A stretch of 64,000 bases of DNA. It comes from Alphaproteobacteria bacterium (lineage in GTDB: Bacteria; Pseudomonadota; Alphaproteobacteria; Caulobacterales; Parvularculaceae). The translations under genes were made by a program, and so were the position numbers. Every line of letters begins with the position of its first letter. The first letter of the stretch is position 1. The notes beneath the pieces are model-generated. The model worked only from the letters and a program-made list of their open reading frames with translations, searched no databases and was not told the DNA's origin. Positions 1 to 8,113 of the stretch are shown piece after piece. The stretch covers positions 1-64,000 of the forward strand of contig WGLS01000012.1 in assembly GCA_016125455.1 (NCBI GenBank). Direction: 5' to 3'.

Positions 1-159
1 CGCGTCGAGCGCTGTTTCAACAAGCTGAAAAACTCACGACGCGTCGCGACAAGGTATGATAAAACCGCCGATAGCTACACAGGCTTCCTGCACATCGCAT
101 CGATCCGTCTATGGATCAATCACTTTGTCAACAGGACCTACAATACGTGTCTTCTCTGA
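1..159 (+). pseudogene. IS5-family transposase, C-terminal fragment
   Basis: The reading frame is open from the left edge of the window to the TGA at 157-159. It encodes the DDE transposase C-terminus, including the motif VERCFNKLKNSRRVATRYDK, which carries the catalytic Glu region of IS5-type (IS427/IS1031-like) enzymes, followed by SIRLWINHFVNRT. The last residues (YNTCLL) are probably not native, because an inverted repeat of the adjacent IS1595 element starts at about 134. The gene therefore looks interrupted near its 3' end by that insertion. Only the last 50 or so codons are visible, so whether the 5' part is intact cannot be judged. Assignment to IS5 rests on the motif; the subgroup is a guess. 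Confidence 0.75.
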
Positions 160-310
160 TTTTTGGTCCCAAATCTTTAACTGCTCTATCAAACTTCTTT
201 TCTGCCTCGGTGAGGTTTAGGTCGCCACCGGCTTCTAACTCTTGGGCGAGTTTTTTGAACCTTTCCGATTGCTCCTTGTCTGTCTTTTTCGTCGCTTTCT
301 TCTCTACCAT
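128..310 (-). CDS. Small charged passenger protein of the IS1595 element
   Basis: A 60-residue Lys/Glu-rich protein beginning MVEKKATKKTDKEQSERFKK. I choose the ATG at 310 because it overlaps the transposase stop (ATGGTAG), which implies translational coupling. A longer start at 337 is possible. The central part (SERFKKLAQELEAGG...EKKFDRAVKDL) resembles small alphaproteobacterial proteins with a SERFxxxARxLxxDE..FD pattern; their function is unknown to me. The last few residues (CRSC) are encoded by the terminal repeat and the flanking IS5 sequence, with the stop just outside the repeat. It may be a regulator or accessory of transposition, or simple cargo; the sequence does not decide. Confidence 0.6.
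   Translation of the reverse strand: MVEKKATKKTDKEQSERFKKLAQELEAGGDLNLTEAEKKFDRAVKDLGPKIREDTYCRSC
134..143 (+). repeat. Candidate left terminal inverted repeat of the IS1595 element
   Basis: GGACCTACAA here is the exact reverse complement of 1294-1303. It lies at the junction between the IS5-type fragment and the passenger gene's 3' end. Ten identical bases at both flanks of a transposase unit is suggestive but short. Confidence 0.5.
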
Positions 311-1281
311 TGCACCCAGCTTGCGCGCCGACGCCACGCATCGGCGCGTCCCTTGCTACGAGTTGTTTCATAGGTAAGACGCTTGCCGACCGCGCCGTCA
401 AGGATGCGGCCCGCCCGTTCGGCGTCGTCGCATCCGGTCTTGACGCGGTTCGAATATCTGAAATCGAACTCGGCCATATAGCGGTGAAGGTGGCGCTGGT
501 CGCAGTGCTGGTAAACGCCGCGCATGCCGCGCTTGAAGATCGAGTAGTAGCCTTCGATGGTGTTGGTGTGGATGGAGCGATCCGCCTTGCTAACGTACTC
601 GTCCTTCGAATGGGTGACGACGCCGTGATCGGCAAAATTCCAGCCAATCCCTTGATAGTACGCCGCTTCATCGGTCATCAGCCGCGCCTCGCGCGCGATG
701 TTCGCTTTAAGGATCGGCAGGATGGTCTTCATGCGCAGGTCCTTGACGACGTAGCTGCGGACGGCGCCGGTGTCGCGATCAAGAAGCGAAAGAACCTTGT
801 TCTTCTGGGCTGACCGGACGTTCTTGGTCGCCGAAGGGCTATGCCGGTCGCGCCCAATGAAGGTTTCGTCGGCTTCGACCGCGCCGCCGTTCGAACCGAA
901 CGGGGCAAGATCACCGACGCGCATGGCCTCGCGGATGCGGTGCGAAATGAACCATGCGGTCTTGAGAGTGCACCCAAGCATCCTGTGAAGCTGGTTGGCG
1001 CTGATGCCCTTTTTGCTCGCGCCCATCAGGAAAATGGCTTGCAGCCAATGGCGCATGGGCACGTGCGACTTTTCGAAGATGGTGCCGACCTTAACGGTGA
1101 ACGGCTTGCGGCAGTCATAGCACTTGTAGGTGCCGATCCTCGTCGACTTGCCTTTCAGCTTGCCGATGCGGTCGACGCCGCCGCAATGCGGGCAGGTCGG
1201 GCCATTCGGCCAGATGCCGGCCTCGACAAACCGGTAGGCGGCTTCTTCATCATGAAAGTGCTTGGCGTCTAGGACCGACAT
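304..1281 (-). CDS. IS1595-family transposase (ISXO2-like DDE domain)
   Basis: A 325-residue transposase. The N-terminus has a zinc-ribbon (CPHCGG near residue 30, CYDC about 24 residues later), typical of the zf-IS1595 domain. The catalytic core follows, with VEADETFIG (first Asp), LMTDEAAYY (second Asp) and HTNTIEGYYSIFKRGMRG (third acidic/Asn region) and the usual GVYQH motif. I prefer the ATG at 1281: AGGAG lies about 8 bases upstream, whereas the longer TTG start at 1305 lies inside the terminal repeat. The frame is intact, so the element could still be active. The C-terminal tail is rich in Arg and overlaps the downstream small gene by four bases. Confidence 0.9.
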   Translation of the reverse strand: MSVLDAKHFHDEEAAYRFVEAGIWPNGPTCPHCGGVDRIGKLKGKSTRIGTYKCYDCRKPFTVKVGTIFEKSHVPMRHWLQAIFLMGASKKGISANQLHRMLGCTLKTAWFISHRIREAMRVGDLAPFGSNGGAVEADETFIGRDRHSPSATKNVRSAQKNKVLSLLDRDTGAVRSYVVKDLRMKTILPILKANIAREARLMTDEAAYYQGIGWNFADHGVVTHSKDEYVSKADRSIHTNTIEGYYSIFKRGMRGVYQHCDQRHLHRYMAEFDFRYSNRVKTGCDDAERAGRILDGAVGKRLTYETTRSKGRADAWRRRASWVQW

Positions 1282-1293
1282 GGCTCTATCTCC

Positions 1294-1303
1294 TTGTAGG
1301 TCC
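1294..1303 (-). repeat. Candidate right terminal inverted repeat of the IS1595 element
   Basis: TTGTAGGTCC on the plus strand is the inverted copy of 134-143. It sits directly upstream of the AAGGAGA ribosome binding site of the transposase. The 1304-1535 stretch to its right holds no gene I can support. Confidence 0.5.
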
Positions 1304-1535
1304 AATATGATTCATAAATGTGGGTACGTCAAGTATAATATCGCCAACCATCAGGCCACGCGTCGCAATATTGTGCAGGGTACCAGCGCGCGGCGTGCTA
1401 ATTGCCTGTTGATCGTCCACGCCGCACTGCTGGCGCAAAGGCGCGAACGGTACACATCCGGCGACCGGCAGGGATGCGATACAGCGATGGGTGTGCGATG
1501 AAGTAGACGGGGTCGAGGGTCACGTGAGAGGTCAC

Positions 1536-3533
1536 ATGCCAATGCGCCACGATGTCTTGAAAGATGTTATGAAAATTGCCGCCGCGTTTTCGTTGCTTGG
1601 CGTCGCCGTCGCCGCAGCGCCCGTTGCGGGTCGACTGCAGATGTCGACGGCCAAGGGCGCAAGCGACCCTCTCCTGCTTGCAAGCGCCGCGGCCGATCAG
1701 GCCGGCGCAGGCCGATCAAGCGGTTCGTCCGCTGCCTCGCCGTCCGTTCCCGGCGACCAGGCTGACCTTATCGCCGCGTTCTGGGGCGATCTACGCCCGG
1801 CGCCGGCGGGCGCGCGCATCGTGCAGCTAGGGCCCATCTTCGACTATGTGGAGCGGCCCTATGCGGACCAGGTGCGCGGCACGCCGTTCACCGGCCTTCG
1901 CGCGCGCTATTTCGGGCCGGACGGGCCGAAGCCCGAGCTATCGCTTGAGACTCTCATCGAGAGGGGCCACGCCGACCCCGACGGGGCGATCCGCTCCATC
2001 CCCGATGGCTACCAGATCGTCGGCTATGGCATGTTCATCGACCCGAAGGCCGATGCGCCGGGAACCTATGTCCTTGAATGGGACGGCGACCCCGACGCCG
2101 ACATCATCTCCGTCACCGGCTACCAGCAATACAACCCGCGCCGCGAGCCGGGGCGCATCACGGTCGAGTTCACCGAGGCGATGCGCGGCAACCTGCCGTT
2201 CGTGCCGCGGGTCATCAGCGTCGGCGACGTTGCGGCCCACGGGCCGTTGAAGTTCAGGCCATCGTCCGACCGCATCCTGAACGATCGCGCGCGCGCGGAG
2301 TGGTCGCGCTATGACATCGTCCGCTTTATGGACCTGTCGGCGGTCAACGGTTCGACCCAGTCCTACGCCGACGAGACGACGTCGATGGACGATCCCTACT
2401 GGGGCGGCGGGTTCGGCTGGCCGCTGAGGGCGCAGGTCCGCGCCGCCATGGAAGCGGACGCGGCGGCTTGGGTGCACGCGCCGGTCATGCTGGGCTCGGA
2501 AGGCAAGTATGTCGCCGCCGATCCCGACGCGGCCCTCGCCTCGGACGAGTGGCGCAAATACGCCCGCATGATCGCCGATGCGGTCGTGGCGGAAGGATAC
2601 CCGACGGACAAGCCGATCCTTGTCGAGGCCGGAAACGAAATCTGGAACCTCGCGCCCGGCTTCGTGCAGCCGACGACCTACGCCGCGGCAATCGGCAAGC
2701 GCTATTACCCGGACAGGGTCCCGCCATCGAAGGGCGACCGCTTCGGCTATGGGCGCATTTCCGGGGCGCTGGCCCTCGCCCTCGACGCGGCCTTCGCCGA
2801 CACGCCCTACGCCGGCAACTGGCGGCTCGTGATCGGCACATGGACGGAAGTCGGTTCCGGCCAGACCACGGAGGCCCTGACGGCGCTGAAAGACCATCTG
2901 GACCTTGCCGGACGGCCCGACCTCATGGCCCGCGCGGGGGTCGCCACAACGGGCTACTGGCGCGGCGCGTTCACCACGGCGAACGGCTACGCGATTGTCG
3001 GCTACCTGCCCGACGACGCGAAGCTGAACCCGGAAAAGAACATGTACGGGGTCGACCTGTTCACCGACTACGTGAAGGCGATGGTCGAGGAATCGACCCG
3101 CGACTTCGACGCCTTCGCGAAGCGGGGCGCGGACTTCGCCATCGACGTCTACCTCCCGGACCAGCTTGGCTGGCAGAAGGCCCACGCCGAGGCGGCGGCG
3201 GCGTTCGGCGTGCCGCTCATCGGCCAGTACGAAGGGGGCAGCCATGACGTATGGCGCGGGCCGGACTATGAGCGCCGGGGCCTCTCGCCGTCGGTGCATC
3301 GCCGCTGGCACGCCTCGGACGAGCACGCCCGGGTGCAGCGCGCCGCCGCGGAAATGTTCTACGGGGCGTTTCTCGACGCGGCCCTGTCGAACTTCGCCGC
3401 GCGCGCCGCCGTGCGCGAATGGACCGGCGGGCCGCTGGGGCCGTGGTCGGACGGCCCGTCCGGCGGGCCCGACGCGGGACCGGACGGGGAATGGCCCATC
3501 GCGCGGTTCTGGGACGAGCTGGCGGGCGAGTGA
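1536..3533 (+). CDS. Secreted TIM-barrel glycoside hydrolase-like protein (clan GH-A pattern)
   Basis: About 665 residues. The start lies at one of several in-frame ATGs (1536, 1542, 1569). GAGAGG at 1526-1531 favours 1536 or 1542, and the 1569 start would leave just the hydrophobic signal stretch MKIAAAFSLLGVAVAAAPVAG. After the signal peptide comes a Ser/Ala-rich linker and then a large catalytic-looking region. Two motifs suggest a retaining clan GH-A glycosidase: EAGNEIWN (Asn368-Glu369 in the 1536 numbering, acid/base) and GQYEGGSHDVW (Glu567, nucleophile). Similar NExWN/YEGG pairs occur in uncharacterised bacterial cellulose-binding or glycan-hydrolase proteins, but I cannot name a GH family or substrate. 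It lies alone between the IS and frmB, so it may be accessory. The activity is inferred. Confidence 0.6.
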   Translation: MPMRHDVLKDVMKIAAAFSLLGVAVAAAPVAGRLQMSTAKGASDPLLLASAAADQAGAGRSSGSSAASPSVPGDQADLIAAFWGDLRPAPAGARIVQLGPIFDYVERPYADQVRGTPFTGLRARYFGPDGPKPELSLETLIERGHADPDGAIRSIPDGYQIVGYGMFIDPKADAPGTYVLEWDGDPDADIISVTGYQQYNPRREPGRITVEFTEAMRGNLPFVPRVISVGDVAAHGPLKFRPSSDRILNDRARAEWSRYDIVRFMDLSAVNGSTQSYADETTSMDDPYWGGGFGWPLRAQVRAAMEADAAAWVHAPVMLGSEGKYVAADPDAALASDEWRKYARMIADAVVAEGYPTDKPILVEAGNEIWNLAPGFVQPTTYAAAIGKRYYPDRVPPSKGDRFGYGRISGALALALDAAFADTPYAGNWRLVIGTWTEVGSGQTTEALTALKDHLDLAGRPDLMARAGVATTGYWRGAFTTANGYAIVGYLPDDAKLNPEKNMYGVDLFTDYVKAMVEESTRDFDAFAKRGADFAIDVYLPDQLGWQKAHAEAAAAFGVPLIGQYEGGSHDVWRGPDYERRGLSPSVHRRWHASDEHARVQRAAAEMFYGAFLDAALSNFAARAAVREWTGGPLGPWSDGPSGGPDAGPDGEWPIARFWDELAGE

Positions 3534-3597
3534 GGCTGGTGATGGGCGCCGCGTGAATTGCGCTATTGAAACTTTAAGAATCTGACGCCGGGGTGGA

Positions 3598-4455
3598 TCA
3601 AAGCCGCGATGCATGCCAGCGAACGTGATCGTCGATGAAGCTCGCGATAAAGAAATAACTGTGATCATAACCGGCGCGCATGCGCAGCTCGAGCTTCACG
3701 CCCGCCGTCTCGCAAGCCGCCGCGAACCGGTCCGGCCGCAGTTGTGATTGCAGAAACTGGTCGGCGTCGCCCTGGTCGACAAGGATAGCGTCCGCAAGCG
3801 GATTAATCCTGGCTCCATCCTCGACGAGCGCCGTGGCGTCATGCGCCCGCCAGGCCGCGCGGTCTTCGCCGAGATATGCGGCGAACGCCTTTTGGCCCCA
3901 CGGCGATTCCGACGGCGCGGCGATCGGCGCAAACGCGGAGACGCTCCGGAACGTGGTCGGTTCTGACAACGCAAGGGTCAACGCTCCATGACCGCCCATC
4001 GAGTGCCCGCTGACGCCAATCCGCGCGGGGTCGATTCCAAACGTCTCAGTCGCCACGGGCAGCAGCTCGTCCAGAATGTAGGCGCGCATGCGGTAATTGG
4101 ACCGCCACGGCGCCTGCGTCGCATCGACGTAGAAACCTGCGCCAAGGCCCAAGTCGTAGGCGCCGTCGGGGTCGTCAGGCACGCCCTCGCCGCGCGGGCT
4201 TGTGTCCGGGGCAATGATCGCGAGGCCCAACTCGCTCGCGACGCGCTGCGCGCCCGCCTTGGCGATGAAATTGTCTTCCGTACAGGTGAGCCCGGACAGC
4301 CACAACAATGCCCCGCCTGTAGCGCGCTCGGGCGGCGGCGCGTAGTGCCCAAATCGCATCTTGCACGAGCAGGCTGCGCTATCATGTTCGTAGACGGATT
4401 GAACGCCGTCGAAACTTCTCCACTGGCTTGCCTGTCGCAGGTTCTTTGCCGTCAA
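3598..4455 (-). CDS. fghA: S-formylglutathione hydrolase
   Basis: A 285-residue esterase D-type enzyme that hydrolyses S-formylglutathione to formate and glutathione in glutathione-dependent formaldehyde detoxification. Visible signatures are the oxyanion region WLSGLTCTEDNF, the nucleophile motif GHSMGGHGA (Ser152) and the His motif YDHSYFFI near the C-terminus, all standard for the family at full length. I set the start at the TTG at 4455: AAGGAAGG lies 7-8 bases upstream and the family N-terminus begins there, while the further upstream residues look non-coding. It converges on the secreted hydrolase gene to its left. The partner formaldehyde dehydrogenase (adhC/frmA) is not adjacent. Confidence 0.93.
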   Translation of the reverse strand: MTAKNLRQASQWRSFDGVQSVYEHDSAACSCKMRFGHYAPPPERATGGALLWLSGLTCTEDNFIAKAGAQRVASELGLAIIAPDTSPRGEGVPDDPDGAYDLGLGAGFYVDATQAPWRSNYRMRAYILDELLPVATETFGIDPARIGVSGHSMGGHGALTLALSEPTTFRSVSAFAPIAAPSESPWGQKAFAAYLGEDRAAWRAHDATALVEDGARINPLADAILVDQGDADQFLQSQLRPDRFAAACETAGVKLELRMRAGYDHSYFFIASFIDDHVRWHASRL

Positions 4456-4601
4456 GGTGCTGCCTTCCTTTCCGCCGGGCGCGCGGCGGCGTTCCGACTG
4501 GCGACATTGAAGCCCAAGCCGCCCTTCGCTCGCAAGCAAAGGACGGCCCGGGATCCAGCGCGTCGGGCGGGGAACACGCAGCTGGACTGAGTGCCGGGAC
4601 G

Positions 4602-5876
4602 TTATTCGCCCTCGCCCGGCGATTTCGGGTCTTTGTCAGGGGCGCTCGCAGTATCTTCTGGCGCGGCGTCGCTGCGGGTCGCGGCGTCAGTTTGGGAAGC
4701 TTTGCCGCTCGCTGAACCGCCCGCGGCGCGCGCATCGTCGATCGAGTAGTAAAAGCTCGTCGCCGTCACGATATCCCGCGGCCCCATGGCGAGCGAGACG
4801 CCTTCGTCGCCTTCGGCGATCACGACGCGGTCAAAGGGCACAAGAGCGCTCTTCTCGCCGGCGCCTAGGATGCCGCCATATTCCACGACGGCAAACATGG
4901 CCTCGCCGCTCGGCGACAGGACGATATCGTCCAGATAGGGGTTCTCTATTTCCCCGTCCGGCTCGCCGTCGAAGTTGATCTCCTCGCCGAGAAGATCCGA
5001 TGCGAGGAGGTCGCTTTCCGCCGCAGCGCTCTCGGAAAACTTCGGATAGGCCTTCAGCTCTTCGGCGTCGCCGGCGATGTGCAGTTCGTTGCCGCCAGCG
5101 GCGACAAGGCCAACAAACCGGTCGAACGGGGCTTCGACGCGACGATCGCCGATATTGAGGAAACCGCCTGCGTCGATCACAAGCGATTCCGCGCGCCCAT
5201 TGCGCATCACCACGTCGGCGACGTCGCCGATTTCATCGTCATCGAAATTGTAGACTGTCGCGTCCGACAGGCCCTTGGCCGTGTATGCCCAGTCGCTCAA
5301 TACCGACTTGCCGTCGACCTCGATGATTGGCCGGGCGCGGATGCCGTAAACGGTCGCCACCGCAAGGTCAGCCGTTAGCGAGTCAGCGGAAGCGCTGACC
5401 CCGGCGGCTTCATCTCCAGTCCCGTCAGAGGCTGCGCCGGTTTGCCGCCCGGTCTCTTGTCCGGCCTCTTCGTTAGTCGCCGCCTTTATCGCTGTTGCGG
5501 TCTCGGTCGGCGATTTTCCGGATTTCTGCGCCGTATTTTGATTATCTTTGTTCTGATTATATTCCCGACTATCCGCCGCATCGGCCGCCTGCTTCCGTTG
5601 CGGCGGCGCCTTGTCGGACTTCGCCCGATCGGACGTGGACTTTTCGACTGACGGCTTTTCGGTTGACGGCGTGGGCTTTTCCCAATCAGCCGTGTTGGCG
5701 TCGGCGGTCGTTGCTTCGCCCGCTGGCGGAGCTGACTTCAGCTTTGACCCTTTTGTCGCCGGCGCTCGCGCGGCCGACGAACCGGAACCGGCATCGTCGC
5801 CTGCTTCCGTCTGGGCGGCAACGGGCGTTGCGAGCGCCAGGGCGGCGCACGCGACGAAAAATGTCGATTTTCGCAT
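4602..5876 (-). CDS. Secreted protein with two PRC-barrel-like repeats
   Basis: A 424-residue protein with a classical signal peptide (MRKSTFFVACAALALATPVAAQ). The start at 5876 is preferred over 5903 because it places that signal at the N-terminus. Residues 25-150 form a low-complexity Ala/Thr/Lys/Asp-rich linker, likely disordered. Two segments then match the PRC-barrel pattern: DDDEIGDVADVVMRNGRAES...VEAPFDRFVG, and a second DDIVLSPSGEAMFAVVEYGG...LVPFDRVVI. The C-terminal 50 residues are again acidic and low complexity. PRC-barrel proteins occur widely in alphaproteobacterial periplasm; the ligand is unknown. Monocistronic by context. Confidence 0.8.
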   Translation of the reverse strand: MRKSTFFVACAALALATPVAAQTEAGDDAGSGSSAARAPATKGSKLKSAPPAGEATTADANTADWEKPTPSTEKPSVEKSTSDRAKSDKAPPQRKQAADAADSREYNQNKDNQNTAQKSGKSPTETATAIKAATNEEAGQETGRQTGAASDGTGDEAAGVSASADSLTADLAVATVYGIRARPIIEVDGKSVLSDWAYTAKGLSDATVYNFDDDEIGDVADVVMRNGRAESLVIDAGGFLNIGDRRVEAPFDRFVGLVAAGGNELHIAGDAEELKAYPKFSESAAAESDLLASDLLGEEINFDGEPDGEIENPYLDDIVLSPSGEAMFAVVEYGGILGAGEKSALVPFDRVVIAEGDEGVSLAMGPRDIVTATSFYYSIDDARAAGGSASGKASQTDAATRSDAAPEDTASAPDKDPKSPGEGE

Positions 5877-5992
5877 GGGGATCTCCCGTGTTGCTTCGAA
5901 CATCGGGAAGACACTTCAGGGCGTAATTCCGTTCCGCCGCTGGCAGGGTAAACTGCACCGGCGGCCGCACGACCGACGCGAGATACGATCGG

Positions 5993-6487
5993 TCAGTCAG
6001 CCGCGCGCATCCGCGGCGGGTCGATCTCCAGCGCCATATAGATCACGCCCTTCTCGGGATTGTCGTAATACGACTCCGTTTCGACAAAGCCGAGGTCGCG
6101 ATAAAGCGCGATCGCCGAAGCAAGGCGGTCGAGCGTATCGAGACGCATGATCTGGTAGCCGGCCGCCGCGGCATAGGCGAGCATTTCGTCGCAAGGCCGG
6201 CGGCCAATGGACAGGCCACGGTGCGCCTCAGTCACGTAAAGCCGCTTCATCTCACAGGCCCCGTGGCCCAGATCCTTCAATCCGACGGCGCCGGCGGGCG
6301 CCCCGCCCGCGCGTGCAAGCCAGATCGCTTCGTAGAACGCCGGGAAGGTCGCCATTTCCTCAGCGAAATTCTGAAAACAGAGATCAACGCCCAGCCACCC
6401 GGCATAGTCGAGGAAAAGCCGTTTCACTGCGGCGACATCTGGTGCGTCGACGGCGCGAGCGATAACGACATCGCCGCTATCGCTCAT
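5993..6487 (-). CDS. GNAT-family N-acetyltransferase
   Basis: A 164-residue protein with the GNAT fold signature: the acetyl-CoA loop region MKRLYVTEAHRGLSIGRRPC and the later strand-helix MRLDTLDRLASAIALYRDLGF. It would transfer acetyl from acetyl-CoA to an unknown amine substrate in the cytoplasm. The ATG at 6487 is chosen because it starts inside the end of the upstream DUF1801 gene (11-base overlap), suggesting translational coupling; an upstream in-frame start at 6517 would extend the overlap without added homology. Confidence 0.88.
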   Translation of the reverse strand: MSDSGDVVIARAVDAPDVAAVKRLFLDYAGWLGVDLCFQNFAEEMATFPAFYEAIWLARAGGAPAGAVGLKDLGHGACEMKRLYVTEAHRGLSIGRRPCDEMLAYAAAAGYQIMRLDTLDRLASAIALYRDLGFVETESYYDNPEKGVIYMALEIDPPRMRAAD

Positions 6488-7025
6488 GCGGCCCCCACTT
6501 TGCAACCGTCGCGTCATAAGACTTCCTGATCAGCTTGCGGAGGATTTTTTCGTCAACGTCCGCCAGCTTGTTCACATAGAGGCAGGCGCGGCCGGTCGTG
6601 AATTTGCCGAGGCGCGCGCGCAACGGATCGTCCTCGGGAATTGACCCCATCACGTAGAGGACGAGGCTCGTCTTGCGCGCACTGAAGCCGACATTCATAA
6701 AATCGCCTTCCCTGCCGCTTTCGTACCTGTAGTGGTACTGACCAAACCCGATGATGGAATCTCCCCACATGACCGGCGTCTCGCCGGTTGCGTCCTTCAT
6801 GATCTTCAGGAGCGCCCGGGCGTCGGTCCGCCGCTGATCATGTTCGATCGCTTCGATGAATGCATCGACGCTCGCCCCGCTCGGAACGGTCTTGTTCGCG
6901 GCTTTCCTTGCGTTTTTCAGTTTGGCGACGTCGGCGGCAGGTTTAGCCGCGGGCTTTGGCGCCTTTTTTGCCGACTTGGCAGCGCCGCTGGCGTACGCTG
7001 ACTTTCGTTTTCTCGTCACGGTCAT
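6477..7025 (-). CDS. DUF1801 (YdhG-like) protein
   Basis: A 182-residue protein. The first 45 residues are a Lys/Ala-rich basic tail (AKKAPKPAAKPAAD) and the rest is a DUF1801 domain: VDAFIEAIEHDQRRTDARAL, MWGDSIIGFGQYHYRY and VGFSARKTSLVLYVMG. The function of this family is not established; structural relatives are small alpha/beta proteins. It is the upstream partner of the GNAT gene, with overlapping coding ends. The basic extension could bind nucleic acid, but that is inference. Confidence 0.85.
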   Translation of the reverse strand: MTVTRKRKSAYASGAAKSAKKAPKPAAKPAADVAKLKNARKAANKTVPSGASVDAFIEAIEHDQRRTDARALLKIMKDATGETPVMWGDSIIGFGQYHYRYESGREGDFMNVGFSARKTSLVLYVMGSIPEDDPLRARLGKFTTGRACLYVNKLADVDEKILRKLIRKSYDATVAKWGPHER

Positions 7026-7059
7026 GCTGCAATTCCTCTCGGCGGCAGCGGCTTCGAGG

Positions 7060-8034
7060 CTATTCGACCTCGCCTTCGAGCCAGAAGGCTTCCTCGAAGT
7101 CGTAGCCTGTCGTCCCCTCCCTGATGACCCGCGGCGTTATATAGTCCGTATGTGGCTCGTACCCGGGAACAGTCCGCGGATGCGGGGTCATCTTGCCGCC
7201 CGCCGAGACGAACCGGAATTGACGAATGACGGCGCCGTCCCCATCGCGGGTGATGGTGACGGCGTAGGTCCCGTCTCTTTCGAGGTCGGACTTCGCCAGC
7301 GGCAACGCGTTCGGATCATTGTCCTTGTGCGGCTCGAACAGCGGCGCAGCCTGGCGATCCATCCATGCGCCCCCGAGGGTCGGCACGCTCTTTCGGTTAT
7401 GGCCGATGATCTCCCCATTGCGCATGACCTCGACGCGCAGCGGCGCGCGGGCGGCGCCGGCGGGCGCATCGCTTAGGCCCGCCCAGAAGTGCAGTTCGAC
7501 GGCCTCGCGCGCGGCCTTTGCGTAGGGCGTGAACGTGAAATAGCCAAAGCGCTGCCACGGCCCCTCAAACGTCAGCGTCTCGCCGGGGTCGAACGGGTCA
7601 TCGCTTGTCGACTTCGACACGACCGAAAACGTCATTCTGGAAGCGGTCGCGCCCGCGACGGTCGTTTCGGCCACATAGTCGCCGACCTCAAATGCATGGT
7701 CAGCGGGATTGGCGGGCTGCATCCGCGCGAAGACGGCGTCGGCATTGATGTAATCCGGGTAGAAGCTCCATTCAGCGACCGCGCCGCCGTCAACCGATTT
7801 CACCGTCATCCTTGCATCGAGGGGCGGCGGCGGCGCGAACGTAAGGTCCATCGGATTGAGCGCCATGAAGCCTGTCTCGTCGATATAGACGTCGAGCAGG
7901 CCGCGCCAGCCGACAACCGGCTGACGCTCCTGCGCCGCGGCGCCTGTTGCGCTGACCGCGGACAGTCCGGCCGAAAGCATGGCGCCGAGCGTGGTCATCA
8001 CGGCCGGACGGACGGTTAAACGCGCTGATGGCAT
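7060..8034 (-). CDS. Secreted protein of unknown function
   Basis: A 324-residue protein with an N-terminal signal (VMTTLGAMLSAGLSAVSATGAAAQ). The ATG at 8034 is chosen for GGGGAGAG a few bases upstream; starts further upstream would push the signal peptide inward. The body alternates short beta-strand-like stretches (for example TFEGPWQRFGYFTFTPYAKA and DGTYAVTITRDGDGAVIRQF), which suggests a beta-sandwich carbohydrate- or surface-interaction protein. I recognise no catalytic motif and cannot assign a family. No operon partner: the next gene upstream is the DUF1801 gene to the left, and malate synthase lies to the right. Confidence 0.7.
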   Translation of the reverse strand: MPSARLTVRPAVMTTLGAMLSAGLSAVSATGAAAQERQPVVGWRGLLDVYIDETGFMALNPMDLTFAPPPPLDARMTVKSVDGGAVAEWSFYPDYINADAVFARMQPANPADHAFEVGDYVAETTVAGATASRMTFSVVSKSTSDDPFDPGETLTFEGPWQRFGYFTFTPYAKAAREAVELHFWAGLSDAPAGAARAPLRVEVMRNGEIIGHNRKSVPTLGGAWMDRQAAPLFEPHKDNDPNALPLAKSDLERDGTYAVTITRDGDGAVIRQFRFVSAGGKMTPHPRTVPGYEPHTDYITPRVIREGTTGYDFEEAFWLEGEVE

Positions 8035-8113
8035 GTTGTCTCTCCCCACATATTGCGAGGGAAAGACTAGCTGCGGAACGAGCGCGTGCAAATGCCGCCG
8101 GGCGCCGGCGCCG

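Larger units (their letters stand above)
134..1303 (-). mobile_element. IS1595-family insertion sequence (about 1.17 kb)
   Basis: The element carries a leftward IS1595-type transposase (304-1281) and a translationally coupled small gene (128-310). The ten bases GGACCTACAA at 134-143 recur as the exact inverted copy at 1294-1303, just outside the transposase ribosome binding site, so they are the candidate terminal repeats. No 8-bp target duplication is visible: the flanks are tgtcaaca on the left and aatatgat on the right. This could mean an old insertion, a deletion at one end, or that the true ends lie a few bases away. The left end falls inside the end of an IS5-type transposase, so the two elements appear nested. 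Confidence 0.6.

Noticed and set aside
1938-3668. Long minus-strand frame opposite the secreted glycosidase
   Set aside because: Its sequence is Arg/Gly/Val-rich with no motif; it is the usual antisense open frame of GC-rich DNA, and the plus strand has a signal peptide and catalytic motifs.
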